Part shown: positions 21,236-30,798 of the stretch, piece after piece
Layout: the number at the start of each line of letters is the position of its first letter
Numbering within the stretch: the stretch's first letter is position 1
DNA from: an uncultured Rothia sp.
Lineage (GTDB): Bacteria; Actinomycetota; Actinomycetes; Actinomycetales; Micrococcaceae
DNA: 64,000 nt
NCBI GenBank assembly: GCA_946222285.1
Contig: CAMIIP010000005.1
Coordinates: forward strand, 1 to 64,000
Direction: 5' to 3'
Made by a program: the position numbers and the translations under genes
Notes under the pieces: generated by a model
What the model was told of the DNA's origin: nothing
The model's database searches: none
What the model saw: the letters and a program-made list of their open reading frames with translations, nothing else

Positions 21236-22005
21236 GTAATAGCTCCTAGATTTCCGTAATCAGCATGAACCGTATCGCCGGGATGAACCCACATAGGCTT
21301 GGTGAAAGAACCGGCAAGAATAATCTCCCCAGCCTTCAAGAAGTCTTCATGTTGGGCTAATTTATTTGCCAACCAGGCTACGCCCATGGCGGGATGATTC
21401 AGGACGGCAGCAGCCACCCCGGTATCTTCAATCATCTCGTTGCGGTAGAGCAGAGCAGAGACCCACCGCAAATCAACGGCATCAGGTGTGACAGGGTTGC
21501 CACCGTAAATCATGCCGCCCAGAGCGGCGTTATCGCTGATAGTATCAACGATGGTTCGACCTTCCATCTCAATTCGTGAACTCAGAATTTCCAACGCAGG
21601 AACCACATAGTCGGTTGCTTTGAGGACGTCGAAGATCGTCGCGTTCGGCCCCGAAAGATCCTTTTTGAGCACGAAGGCAAGCTCCACTTCAATACGCACA
21701 TTCGAATATTGCGCATGCTCAATCACTGAGCCGTTCTCATAGATTTGATCGGCAAAAATCGTGCCGTAATCAGGCTCAGTAATTCCTGTGGCTTCCTGCA
21801 TCACCTTCGACGTCAGACCGATTTTGCGCCCTGCAAGACGCCGCCCAACCTTCTCGCCGCGTTCCCGCCAGGTGTTCTGCACCGCATAAGAATCTTCTAC
21901 GGTCATCTCAGGGTAGGTGGCAGTCAGGCGAGGAATCATGGTGCGATTTTTCTCGGCTTCAGCGAGGTCATCGGCGATTAGGGTGAGTTGCGCTTGGCTC
22001 AGCAT
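21220..22005 (-). CDS. hpaH: 2-oxo-hept-4-ene-1,7-dioate hydratase
   Basis: Hydrates the dienoate produced by HpaG, giving the HpaI substrate. The 261-residue protein belongs to the FAH/MhpD hydratase family; GRKIGLTSKVMQ, EPDYGTIF and RIEVELAFVL carry the Mg-binding acidic residues. ATG 22005 is preferred to the longer frame (22038) because AAAGGA precedes it. Downstream it overlaps hpaI. Upstream a 335-base structured gap separates it from hpaD, unlike the tight spacing elsewhere in the operon. Confidence 0.92.
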   Translation of the reverse strand: MLSQAQLTLIADDLAEAEKNRTMIPRLTATYPEMTVEDSYAVQNTWRERGEKVGRRLAGRKIGLTSKVMQEATGITEPDYGTIFADQIYENGSVIEHAQYSNVRIEVELAFVLKKDLSGPNATIFDVLKATDYVVPALEILSSRIEMEGRTIVDTISDNAALGGMIYGGNPVTPDAVDLRWVSALLYRNEMIEDTGVAAAVLNHPAMGVAWLANKLAQHEDFLKAGEIILAGSFTKPMWVHPGDTVHADYGNLGAITCRFE

Positions 22006-22050
22006 AAAAAATCCTTTGGTTGAAGATGCTAGTAACACGGTTAGAAATAC

Positions 22051-22308
22051 GGCACTGCCTGAAAGGGTGGCGGAGGGAGTGCTCCCTTCTTCGCCCCTGG
22101 AGGCTCAGTCGGACAGAGCCCTCCGCCACCCTTTCAGTTTGTGCCGGTATGTGGGCAAGTTCTTACTCGTGGAATACCAGCCGGAACGAGTTCTAGCTCC
22201 GAGTGCGAGGGCTCCGTCCGAGCAATTCCACCAAGGCGCCCACGCCTTGCATGGAGTGCGATGGGGCACCCCCGAGCATCGGATCTAGAACGATGTTCCC
22301 CACATACC
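22051..22308. repeat. nested inverted-repeat element inside the hpa operon
   Basis: The gap between hpaD and hpaH holds two structures. First, a perfect 19-bp inverted repeat (22059-22077 with 22119-22137), extended by GGCAC (22051-22055) and GTGCC (22141-22145). Second, a nested set: GGTATGTGGG (22146-22155) pairs with 22299-22308; 22190-22206 pairs with 22276-22291 with two small defects; and CAAGGCG (22232-22238) pairs with CGCCTTG (22243-22249), flanked by further pairs. No credible ORF fits. It resembles a palindromic extragenic element or a structured RNA. Its composition is more GC-rich than its neighbours. It could weaken expression of hpaH-hpaI. Confidence 0.7.
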
Positions 22309-22340
22309 CACAAACGAAATCGCCACTAAGCATCGAAGAA

Positions 22341-23452
22341 CTAAAGCTGGTTCCCCAACTTGTATTCGCCCTGCTTCCACTCCGGCATAGATTCTTCGCC
22401 CTCTTCTTTACGAGTGTAGGAGAATCCGTCGGCACCGATAGTTTGTGCCATTTCGGAGTCATCGGTACGTTCGGTCAGCGGCACTAGGTTGCCGTCGAGG
22501 TCGAGCACACGGGATGCGTCGGTGTACCAGGAGGGAACAACGGGAGTGCCCCACCAGTCACGGCGCTGGTTATCGTGAACATCCCAGGTAACGCGGGGGT
22601 TGTCAGGATCACCGGTGTAGTAATCCTGGGTGTAGATTTCTACGCGGTGACCGTCGGGGTCGCGGAGGTAGAGGTAGTAGGCGTTCGATACGCCGTGACG
22701 ACCGGGGCCACGTTCGATGTGGTCGGAGAGGCGAAGGGCGCCGAGCTTGTCACAGATAGCAATGATGTTGTGCTTTTCGTGGGTAGAGAAAGCAACGTGG
22801 TGCATACGCGGGCCATCGCCGCCTGTCATGGCTGTGTCGTGAACGGTGGGCTTGCGGCGCATCCAGGCTGCGTAGGAGGTTCCTTTTTCGTCCTGGATAT
22901 CCTCTGTTACCCGGAAGCCCAGGTCTTCCATATATTCCACTGCTTTAGGCACATCGGGGGTCACCTGATTGAAGTGATCCAAGCGAACGAGTGCACCTGG
23001 GGTATAGAGATGGTAGTCCCAGCACATGCGATCGCGGTGCTCTGTTTCGTAGAAAAATTCATAGGGGAAGCCGAGCGGATCTTGAACACGCACGGAATCG
23101 CCCACGCCCTTGACAAAGCCGTTCTTGTTTCGGCGCACCTCGCAACCGCGATCCGCATAGAATTTCTCTGCTTTATCGAGATCTTCGGGGGTGCGTACGC
23201 GGTAGGAAAAAGCTGCTACTGCGGGGTATCGCCTTTGCGGAGAATAAGGTTGTGGTGAATAAACTCTTCGAGCGAGCGCAAGTAGACTGCCTCGTCGTCC
23301 TCTTCGGTGACGACGAGACCGAGCACATCGGCGTAGAAGTCGCGGGAGCGCTTAAGGTCTGTGACAATGAGTTCCATGGAGGCACAGCGCAACACATCTG
23401 GCGCATCGGTGTGCGGTTCACGAACGTCGTAGCTTACAAATTCCGGTGCCAT
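22341..23452 (-). pseudogene. hpaD: 3,4-dihydroxyphenylacetate 2,3-dioxygenase, one frameshift
   Basis: Extradiol ring-cleavage enzyme of the VOC/glyoxalase fold, like the Brevibacterium homoprotocatechuate dioxygenase. The first frame from ATG 23452 (AGGA before it) gives the N-terminal VOC half and stops after GDTPQ. The second frame carries the rest, with metal ligands in VRLDHFNQV, MHHVAFSTH and DGHRVEIYT. Adding one C to the minus-strand C4 run (23223-23226) turns the break into DTPAVAAFSYRVRTPEDL and gives 370 residues, the normal length. All three metal ligands are kept, so the defect is the single indel. As written only an inactive fragment would be made. Confidence 0.9.
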
Positions 23453-23513
23453 GAGATTATTCCTATCGTAAGGTTGAGCCCTGCTCCTTTGCCGGACTCA
23501 AGTGGATGAGATT

Positions 23514-25025
23514 TTATTCAGCTTTACCAAATACGGGATTGTGTACTTCGCCGAGGTTGATGTGCACGGCCTGCTGATCGGTATAGAAATCAATAGAGCG
23601 GTAGCCACCTTCGTGGCCAAGACCTGATGCCTTGACGCCGCCGAAGGGGGTGCGGAGGTCGCGCACGTTGTTGGAATTGAGCCAGACCATACCGGCGTCC
23701 ACTGCCTGGGAAAAGTTGTGGGCGCGCTGAAGATTTGAGGTCCAGATGTAGGCTGCGAGGCCGTACTTAGTGTTGTTGGCAAGTTCCAGTGCTTCTTCAT
23801 CGGTATCGAAGGGGGTAATTGCTACGACGGGGCCGAAGATTTCTTCCTGGAAGATACGGGCGTCGGGTGCGACGTCGACGAAGACGGTGGGCTGAACGAA
23901 GTTACCTTCGGGGAATCCTTCGGGGCGTCCGCCACCTGCGACGAGGCGTCCTTCTTCCTTACCGATTTCAACGTAGCTCATGACCTTGTCGAAGTGCTCA
24001 GGGTGTACCAGTGCACCTACCTCAGTTTGAGGATCAGAGGGATGCCCCACCTTCACACGCTTTGCCTGAGCAGCATAACGCTGCACGAATTCATCATAGA
24101 TACCGCGTTGCACCAGAATACGCGAACCTGCTGTGCACCGTTCACCGTTGAGGGAGAACACACCGAAGATGGTGGCGTTGACTGCGGCTTCGAGATCAGC
24201 GTCGTCAAAAACAACGGCAGGTGACTTGCCACCCAGCTCCATAGAAAGACCCTTGAGATAAGGAGCCGAGTTGGCAAAAATAATCTGACCGGTCTTGGAT
24301 TCGCCGGTGAAAGAAATCAAGGGCACGTCAGGGTGTTTGACCAGAGAGTCACCGGCAGTTTCACCGAAGCCATTGACCAAGTTGAAGACGCTCTGGGGCA
24401 GGCCAGCTTCCTCAAAAATACCTGCCCACAGTGATGCTGAGAGCGGAGTAAATTCTGCGGGTTTAAGAACGACGCAGTTACCGGTTGCCAGCGCAGGAGC
24501 GAGTTTCCAAGACTCCAACATAAAGGGGGTATTCCATGGAGTAATCAAACCTGCAACACCGATGGGCTTACGGTTGACGTAGTTAATCTGGCGGCCTGGC
24601 ACTTTGTAGGTGTCATCTGCTTGAGCAACGATGAGGTCTGCAAAGAAACGGAAATTCTCTGCGGCGCGGTTCGCCTGCCCCTTTGCCTGGGTGATGGGCA
24701 GACCGGAGTCGTAGGATTCCATTTCTGCCAGGATGTCAGCACGGGTTTCTACGATGTCTGCGATCTTGGTGAGCACGCGAGCGCGTTCACGGGGAAGCAT
24801 ATTAGGCCAGGGACCATTTTTGAAAGCTTCTTGAGCTGCTTTCACCGCGGCTTCGATATCTTCTTTTTTACCCGATGATGCTTTGATATAGGGCTCATTG
24901 GTTACGGGGTTAATAACATCGAAAGTGTCGCCGTCAATAGAATCAACAAATTCGCCGTTGATATAGTGCTGAATCTTTTCGGGAAGATCAGCAGGTTTTG
25001 CAATGTCGTTGGTAAATTCACTCAT
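23514..25025 (-). CDS. hpaE: 5-carboxymethyl-2-hydroxymuconate semialdehyde dehydrogenase
   Basis: NAD-dependent oxidation of the ring-cleavage product. The 503-residue aldehyde dehydrogenase has the catalytic Cys 297 (GERCTAGS), Glu 263 (MELGGKSP) and the PWNTPF cofactor segment. AAGGAGT lies at ideal distance before ATG 25025. It lies in the hpa operon between the GntR regulator gene and hpaD, which fixes its substrate better than sequence alone. It looks intact. Confidence 0.92.
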   Translation of the reverse strand: MSEFTNDIAKPADLPEKIQHYINGEFVDSIDGDTFDVINPVTNEPYIKASSGKKEDIEAAVKAAQEAFKNGPWPNMLPRERARVLTKIADIVETRADILAEMESYDSGLPITQAKGQANRAAENFRFFADLIVAQADDTYKVPGRQINYVNRKPIGVAGLITPWNTPFMLESWKLAPALATGNCVVLKPAEFTPLSASLWAGIFEEAGLPQSVFNLVNGFGETAGDSLVKHPDVPLISFTGESKTGQIIFANSAPYLKGLSMELGGKSPAVVFDDADLEAAVNATIFGVFSLNGERCTAGSRILVQRGIYDEFVQRYAAQAKRVKVGHPSDPQTEVGALVHPEHFDKVMSYVEIGKEEGRLVAGGGRPEGFPEGNFVQPTVFVDVAPDARIFQEEIFGPVVAITPFDTDEEALELANNTKYGLAAYIWTSNLQRAHNFSQAVDAGMVWLNSNNVRDLRTPFGGVKASGLGHEGGYRSIDFYTDQQAVHINLGEVHNPVFGKAE

Positions 25026-25059
25026 TGAAGACTCCTTGAGTTGTGAGCCCGGCAGATTT

Positions 25060-25746
25060 CTACAGGGCTTGAGGTTGAGAGGTTTGATGGGTTTTAAGAT
25101 AGCTGTGCAAGGTAGCTACCCGATGGAGCCGAACTGCCTTTTCCACGTCAATCACCGAAGCTTGATTCTCTATCAAATCCAGAATGTCAAAGTGTTCTTG
25201 AACTGATTCTGCCGCACGGCCGGGAACAAACGTGAAGGTTGATTCGCGCAGATTACCTAGCTTCTCCCACTCGGCGTTGACCAAATGGAGAAGGCGATGA
25301 TTGGGGCAACGGAAAGAGAGAACCCTGTGAAACTCATGGTTGAGGTCGGTGAAGGCTTTAGGGTCAAAGAACTCTAATGAAGCGCGCATTTTTTCGTTGA
25401 TTGCTCGTGCGTGGGCAATATCTTCCGCGGTGATATTTTCCATCGCCAGAGACGTTGCTGCGCCTTCCAAGATTCCCAGGGTCTGCATACTTTGCACGTA
25501 TTGGCCTTCATCTACCATTGCCACACGCGCCCCAACATTACGTTCGAAGCTGACTAGTCCAGCGGCCTCTAACTGACGAACAGCCTCCCGTACAGGAACC
25601 ACAGACATATCTAATTCACTGGCAATAGTGGAGAGCACCAGACGGTAGCCGGGGGTAAATCGACCGCTGACAATGTTTTCACGAATCCATTGTGCGGCGA
25701 TTTCTGCCTTAGAAAGGGAGGTTGTAAGTGTTGAGTTAACTGGCAT
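25060..25746 (-). CDS. GntR-family regulator (FCD type)
   Basis: Likely local regulator of the aromatic cluster. The 228-residue protein has an N-terminal winged helix (residues 15-75, with LSTIASELDMSVVPVREAVRQL) and a C-terminal FCD ligand-binding domain with the usual His/Asp/Glu metal-type residues (DLNHEFHRVL). ATG 25746 is chosen; the frame continues upstream into hpaG without a start that suits the domain. It lies 20 bases after hpaG and 34 before hpaE, inside the operon, so it probably feeds back on the divergent promoter region at 27.3 kb. The effector is unknown. Confidence 0.88.
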   Translation of the reverse strand: MPVNSTLTTSLSKAEIAAQWIRENIVSGRFTPGYRLVLSTIASELDMSVVPVREAVRQLEAAGLVSFERNVGARVAMVDEGQYVQSMQTLGILEGAATSLAMENITAEDIAHARAINEKMRASLEFFDPKAFTDLNHEFHRVLSFRCPNHRLLHLVNAEWEKLGNLRESTFTFVPGRAAESVQEHFDILDLIENQASVIDVEKAVRLHRVATLHSYLKTHQTSQPQAL

Positions 25747-25766
25747 GAAAGTTCTTTCGGGAGATG

Positions 25767-27284
25767 TTAGTGCTTCACGGGTGGGTTTTCCGCTAGGTAA
25801 GCCTGGAATTTTCTTTTCCACGGTCCGGTAGGTGGAAAGAGCCCGTCAACGGCGTGACCTTCGGCTACTCTCTGGGCAACCCAGCCGTCTTCGTGTTCTT
25901 TAGCAAGAGCCGCATCGGCTACTTCCTCTGCTAGGTGAGGAGGAACAACGATAACGCCGTCGTCGTCACCGACAATAATATCGCCGGGCAAGACAGTTGT
26001 ATTCCCGCAAGCTACAGCAACATCTGACTCCCAGGGAACGTGTTTACGACCCAGAACCGCGGGGTGTGCCCCCTGGGTAAATACGGGTAGACCAATTTCT
26101 TTCACGGCAGCGAAGTCTCGAACTCCGCCGTCGGTCACAACGCCGGCAGCGCCATTGTTTTTAGCACGGAGAGCAAGAATATCGCCCAGTGTTCCTGAAC
26201 CTGATTCACCGCGCGCTTCAATGACGATGACTTCGCCTTCTTTTACGGAATCGAAACACTGTTTCTGCACGTTATATCCCCCGCCGTGGCTCTTGAAGAG
26301 ATCTTCACGGTTGGGAACGAACCGCAGTGTTTTTGCAGTACCCACCATTTTTGTACCCGCAATTTGAGGGTAGACCCCTTCAATGATGACGTTATTAAGC
26401 CCGCGAGCACGAAGCTGAGCGGAAAGACCAGCGGTAGGTACTGCCAGCAGCTTCTTACGAAGAAATTCGCTGAGTGCACCTGATTCTTGTGCTGGAAGCC
26501 CTGCTTCTTCTCTCGATCCCCAGGCTTCTTCGGTCTGCTTTTCATCGGCTTGAGGCATGTTGCCGATTTCTGGATTGAAGTTGCCGGGACCTTCGATCAC
26601 GCGGGTGATGAGACGGCCAGAGGTGGGTGCGCCGGGTACTTCGGGGGCATCTACTTCTACTTCGACGACGTCGCCGGGGGCGATCACCGAAGAACCTGCC
26701 GGAGTGCCAGTGAGGATGATGTCGCCGGTTTCCAAGGTCATGTGCTGGGAGAGATCAGCGACGAACTGTGAGAGCGGGAAAATCATGTTTTCCGGTGCAG
26801 TGGTGTCTTCTTGAACGATTTCGCCATTGACCCAGGTGCGAATGCGAAGCTGGTCTTCGCTCACGGTGCGTGCATCGATGAGCTGAGGACCTACCGGGGT
26901 GTAACCGTCGCGCCCTTTAGAGCGTACGTTGGAACCCTTATCTGCTGGGCGGAAGTCGTAAATACCGAGATCGTTTGAGGCAGTGACTGAGGCTACGTGG
27001 TTCCAAGCTTTCTCGGGTGAGACGAAGCGGGCAGGTTCACCGATAACGAGTGCGATTTCTCCTTCAAAAGCTAGCAACTCGGTGCCCTCGGGTCGCTCAA
27101 CGTTCGATCCAGAACCAGCGAGTGAGCTGAGCGGTTTCATGAAATAAGAGGGAAGTTTTGGACGGCGCCCACGCTGGGCGGCGCGTGATTCATAAGCGAC
27201 ATGTACGGCGATAATTTTGCCAGGCTTTACGGGAATTTCTTGTATATCTCCGGGTGAAACCGTGTTGTTCGGTGTTTTGGTCAT
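25767..27284 (-). CDS. hpaG: two-domain HpaG: FAH-type isomerase/decarboxylase fused to RraA-like domain
   Basis: The N-terminal part (about 20-235) is a fumarylacetoacetate-hydrolase-type domain with FEGEIALVIG, NDLGIYDFRPADKG and TGTPAGSSV, matching HpaG, which decarboxylates the open-chain tricarboxylate and isomerises the product. The C-terminal part (about 270-490) is an RraA/HMG-aldolase-like domain with GDILALRAKNNG and GGVRD. E. coli HpaG instead has two FAH repeats. RraA-like aldolases also decarboxylate oxo-acids, so the second domain may supply the decarboxylase step; that is inference. AGGAG precedes ATG 27284. It is the first gene of the leftward operon, divergent from the transporter. 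Confidence 0.87.
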   Translation of the reverse strand: MTKTPNNTVSPGDIQEIPVKPGKIIAVHVAYESRAAQRGRRPKLPSYFMKPLSSLAGSGSNVERPEGTELLAFEGEIALVIGEPARFVSPEKAWNHVASVTASNDLGIYDFRPADKGSNVRSKGRDGYTPVGPQLIDARTVSEDQLRIRTWVNGEIVQEDTTAPENMIFPLSQFVADLSQHMTLETGDIILTGTPAGSSVIAPGDVVEVEVDAPEVPGAPTSGRLITRVIEGPGNFNPEIGNMPQADEKQTEEAWGSREEAGLPAQESGALSEFLRKKLLAVPTAGLSAQLRARGLNNVIIEGVYPQIAGTKMVGTAKTLRFVPNREDLFKSHGGGYNVQKQCFDSVKEGEVIVIEARGESGSGTLGDILALRAKNNGAAGVVTDGGVRDFAAVKEIGLPVFTQGAHPAVLGRKHVPWESDVAVACGNTTVLPGDIIVGDDDGVIVVPPHLAEEVADAALAKEHEDGWVAQRVAEGHAVDGLFPPTGPWKRKFQAYLAENPPVKH

Positions 27285-27414
27285 GGAATCTCCTCAGCGA
27301 ACTCTTGAATCTTATGTGAAATCGTATATTATTTACCCTAAGCATAACAAGTTATCCAGGTCACATCAAGAGAAAAATGTGTTCCCGGGGCCCTGCCTAA
27401 GGAGGCTCATCTCT
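27285..27414. promoter_or_regulatory. divergent promoter region of the hpa cluster
   Basis: This 130-base gap separates hpaG (leftward) from the transporter (rightward). On the minus strand TTGTTA and TATACG are 16 bases apart. The near-palindrome AATCGTATATTATT (27320-27333) overlaps the -10 and resembles operators of FCD-type GntR repressors (ATNGTATACNAT type). It is a reasonable target for the GntR protein of the operon. This is consensus-based inference. Confidence 0.45.
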
Positions 27415-28800
27415 ATGGCCGAATATCATGACCCAACTACCACCACATCCCAGCTCCGCACCATCAACCAAAAACGAGAACAACGCCGGGTTATCGCGGG
27501 AACAGTCATAGGAACGAGTATCGAATGGTACGACTTCTTCCTCTACGCTTCCGCAGCGGGACTCGTTTTTACCGAACTCTTCTTCAAGCCGCTCGGCCCC
27601 CAAGCCGCCACCCTCATTTCCTTTGCCACAGTGGGGCTCTCCTTTCTATTCCGCCCGCTCGGAGCCTTCCTCGCCGGACATTTCGGCGATAAAGTTGGCC
27701 ACAAAACCGTTCTGATGGTAACCCTCATCGCCATGGGTCTTGCCACCGCTCTCATAGGTGTACTTCCCACCCAAGCATCCCTTGGAGTCACCACCCCTAT
27801 TTTGCTCATTCTTCTTCGCATCTTGCAGGGCATCTCAGCCGGTGGCGAATGGGGTGGAGCTGCCCTCATGTCTGTTGAACACGCACCGGTCGATAAGCGC
27901 GGACTCTTTGGCGCTTCCCCGCAAATTGGTGTGCCCCTGGGTCTGCTCATGGCTAACGGCATGCTGGCGCTCATGACCACCATCGCTCCAGGCGATGCTT
28001 TCATGCAGTGGGGCTGGCGTATCCCCTTCCTCCTCTCGGTAGTTCTCATTGTGGTGGGATACTTCATTCGCCACGGTGTAGAAGAATCTCCCGTTTTTGC
28101 TCAGATCGCAGAACGAGCCGAAGCAACCAAAGCACCCATCTCCCAGCTCTTTTCCAAGCACGGTCTCACCGTGCTCATCGCAGCTCTCGTCTTCGCAGGA
28201 AACGGTGCAGTGGGTTACATGACTACAGGCGGTTTTATTCAGCGTTACGCTACTGATCCGGACGGTGCCGTCGGACTCGACCGAGGTCCGGTTCTTTGGG
28301 CTGTTACCGGAGACGGCGCCATCTGGCTCATTGCCACCTGGATTGCGGGATGGTTCTCAGACAAAGTAGGACGGCGTGCCTCTTACCTCATCGGCTTTGT
28401 TGCACTCTTTCTGTGCATCCTGCCCCTTTTCGCTATGGTAAACACTGGAAATATCGGCATGCTCTTCTTGGGACTCTCAATCCTCAGCGTTGGATTGGGG
28501 CTCACCTACGGGCAACAATCGGCAATGTATACCGAGCTGTTCCCCGCCTCAATTCGCTTCTCTGGCGTTTCTATTACCTACGCTATAGGTTCTATTTTGG
28601 GCGGCGCGTTTGCGCCCACTATCGCTCAATTTTTGCTGCAGCGCACCGGCTCAACCGTTTCTATTACCATCTACCTCTGTGCCATGACTGTTATTGCCTT
28701 TATCGCCACCTTGCTCTTGCGTGATCGTACCGGCATCCCACTCGGTCCTGGTTCAGAAGAGGTTCAACAGAAAAGCCCTCTAGTTTTTTCCAAGCACTAG
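27415..28800 (+). CDS. MFS transporter, metabolite:H+ symporter type
   Basis: Inner-membrane carrier with about twelve helices and 461 residues. The family segments GTSIEWYDFFLY (start of helix 1), GHFGDKVGHKT (loop 2-3) and RILQGISAGGEWGGA are those of the MHS group (ShiA/KgtP/ProP-like). AGGAGG precedes ATG 27415; the frame open to 27217 lies over hpaG and is not used. It shares a divergent promoter region with the hpa operon and precedes the hydroxylase gene, so an aromatic acid such as hydroxyphenylacetate is the likely cargo. The substrate is inferred from context only. Confidence 0.88.
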   Translation: MAEYHDPTTTTSQLRTINQKREQRRVIAGTVIGTSIEWYDFFLYASAAGLVFTELFFKPLGPQAATLISFATVGLSFLFRPLGAFLAGHFGDKVGHKTVLMVTLIAMGLATALIGVLPTQASLGVTTPILLILLRILQGISAGGEWGGAALMSVEHAPVDKRGLFGASPQIGVPLGLLMANGMLALMTTIAPGDAFMQWGWRIPFLLSVVLIVVGYFIRHGVEESPVFAQIAERAEATKAPISQLFSKHGLTVLIAALVFAGNGAVGYMTTGGFIQRYATDPDGAVGLDRGPVLWAVTGDGAIWLIATWIAGWFSDKVGRRASYLIGFVALFLCILPLFAMVNTGNIGMLFLGLSILSVGLGLTYGQQSAMYTELFPASIRFSGVSITYAIGSILGGAFAPTIAQFLLQRTGSTVSITIYLCAMTVIAFIATLLLRDRTGIPLGPGSEEVQQKSPLVFSKH

Positions 28801-28878
28801 AGATTCAATCATTCTTAGTAGCACTTTCAACCAAAGCGGTTTTTACCACCTAACACCGCACCAGAGTAAGGAGTAACC

Positions 28879-30776
28879 GTGCATTTTCACCATCATGGCT
28901 ATGTATCTGCTGACCCTCGCCAAGAATTCGCAGCGGGGTACGGCATCGACCGCCCCGAAGAACTTCCCGATGAAATGGACGTTCTCATCGTTGGCTCCGG
29001 TCCCGCAGGGATGATTGCAGCAGCCCAGCTTTCCCAGTTCCCGAACGTCAACACCCGCCTGATTGAGAAGCGTGATGGACGCTTACCACTGGGTCAAGCA
29101 GATGGAATCCAGGCGCGATCTGTGGAAACATTCCAGGCTTTTGAATTTGCCGAAGAACTCATCCGCGAGGCATACCACCTCACCGAAATGTGCTTCTGGA
29201 AGCCAGACCCCCAAGCACCCGAAAATATTATCCGCTCAGCCCGCACCCCTGATGACCCCAACAACGTCTCAGAATTCCCCCACCTCATCGTGAACCAGGC
29301 GCGCGTTCTCGACTACTTCCGTGAATTTGCAGAGCGCTCCCCGCTCGCATCACACCCGATTACGGTATCGAATTCCTCTCACTCGAAGTGAGCGATGATG
29401 AAAATGCGCAGTACCCGGTAGCCGTCAAGATTCGCCATGTAGCCGGTCCTCGCGAAGGCGAAGAGCGCACAGTTCATGCTAAGTTCGTCGTCGGATGCGA
29501 CGGCGCCCGTAGCGGCGTCCGCAAATCCATCGGCCGCTCCCTCGCCGGCATGTCAGCCAACCACGCCTGGGGCGTCATGGACGTTCTCGCCAACACCGAC
29601 TTCCCCGACATGCACACCAAGTGTGCCATCAGCTCCAAGCACGGATCTATCTTGCACATCCCTCGCGAAGGCGGTCACCTCTGCCGCATGTACATCGATC
29701 TCGGCGAAGTAGCCGAAGACGACAACCACAAGGTACGCGAAACCACCATCGAGCAGATTATCGAAAAGGCGAACGCTATTTTGGCTCCTTACTCTCTCGA
29801 TGTGAAAGAAGTTGCCTGGCATTCGGTCTACGAAGTGGGTCACCGTCTCACCGATCACTTCGATGATATTGATCCAGACGAGCGCGGCGAAGTATGCCCT
29901 CGCGTCTTCATCACCGGCGATGCCTGCCACACCCACTCGGCCAAGGCCGGGCAGGGCATGAACGTATCTATGCAGGACGGCTGGAACATTGCCTGGAAGC
30001 TCGGTTTGGTACTTTCCGATCGTGCGCCTAAAACGCTCCTCGATACCTATTCGGGAGAACGCCAGGAAATCGCCAAGAACCTCATTGACTTTGATAAAGA
30101 GTGGTCCACTCTCATGGCTACTCCCTCAGATCAGCTTCCCGACCCTTCTTACCTCGAAGACTTTTACGTCAAGACTGCAGAGTTCCCTGCCGGTTTCATG
30201 ACCCAGTACAAGCCCTCGATAATTACCGGAACAGAGGATCATCAAGAACTTGCGACCGGTTTCCCCATCGGCAAGCGCTTCCACTCCAGTGAAGTCATGC
30301 GCCGCCTTGATGCTTTTGAACGCCACCTCGGCCACGAGCACAAAGCAGACGGACGTTTCCGTCTCTACATTTTTGCCGACTCCGCCTCCGTACAGGAGAA
30401 CTCAGAAGTTGATGCTCTTGCTGAGAAACTTCTCACAGATTCTCGTTCACCCTTCGTGCAATTCCGCCGCGAAGGAGATGACCTCTCCGCACTAATTGAA
30501 CCCAACGTCATCTATCAGAGCGAGTACACCAGCTTTGAGTGCCCAGAAGTCCCCGCCCTCTTCCGCCCCCAGGTGGGCAAGCTCGGTTTGGACTACTGGG
30601 AAAAAATTTACTCGGCAATCCCAGAGAACGATATCTTCGACGTCCGCGGAATTAGCCGCGACGGCGCCGTCGTTATCGTTCGTCCCGACCAGTACGTTGC
30701 AGCAGTTCTTCCTCTCAACGATTTTGAGGGTATCTGTGCATACTTTGAAGGAGCGTTAGCGCCGCTAAAAAGTTAG
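28879..30776 (+). pseudogene. single-component FAD aromatic hydroxylase, one frameshift
   Basis: Class A flavin monooxygenase of the 3-hydroxybenzoate 4-monooxygenase/phenol hydroxylase type. From GTG 28879 (AAGGAG before it) the first frame has the FAD motif IVGSGPAG near residue 37. It runs off frame near 29349-29354 and stops at 29391. The second frame continues with CDGARSGVRK, the GDACHTHSAKAGQG motif and a thioredoxin-like C-terminus. One missing base restores PDYGIEFLSLEV and gives 632 residues, normal for MobA-like enzymes. It may hydroxylate a phenylacetate to homoprotocatechuate. The second half could start at GTG 29388 but would lack the FAD-binding N-terminus. Confidence 0.85.
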
Positions 30777-30798
30777 TTTGAGAAGGAACAGTTTTTTG

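Noticed and set aside
22193..22462. Minus-strand 89-residue ORF across the hpaD end and the repeat element
   Set aside because: It overlaps hpaD in another frame, has no ribosome site and most of it is translated repeat.
15439..30776. Idea that all frameshifts are sequencing errors
   Set aside because: Not excluded, but the many large core genes in the window are intact, while all six frame-breaking indels fall in the accessory island. Real decay is at least as likely for most of them.
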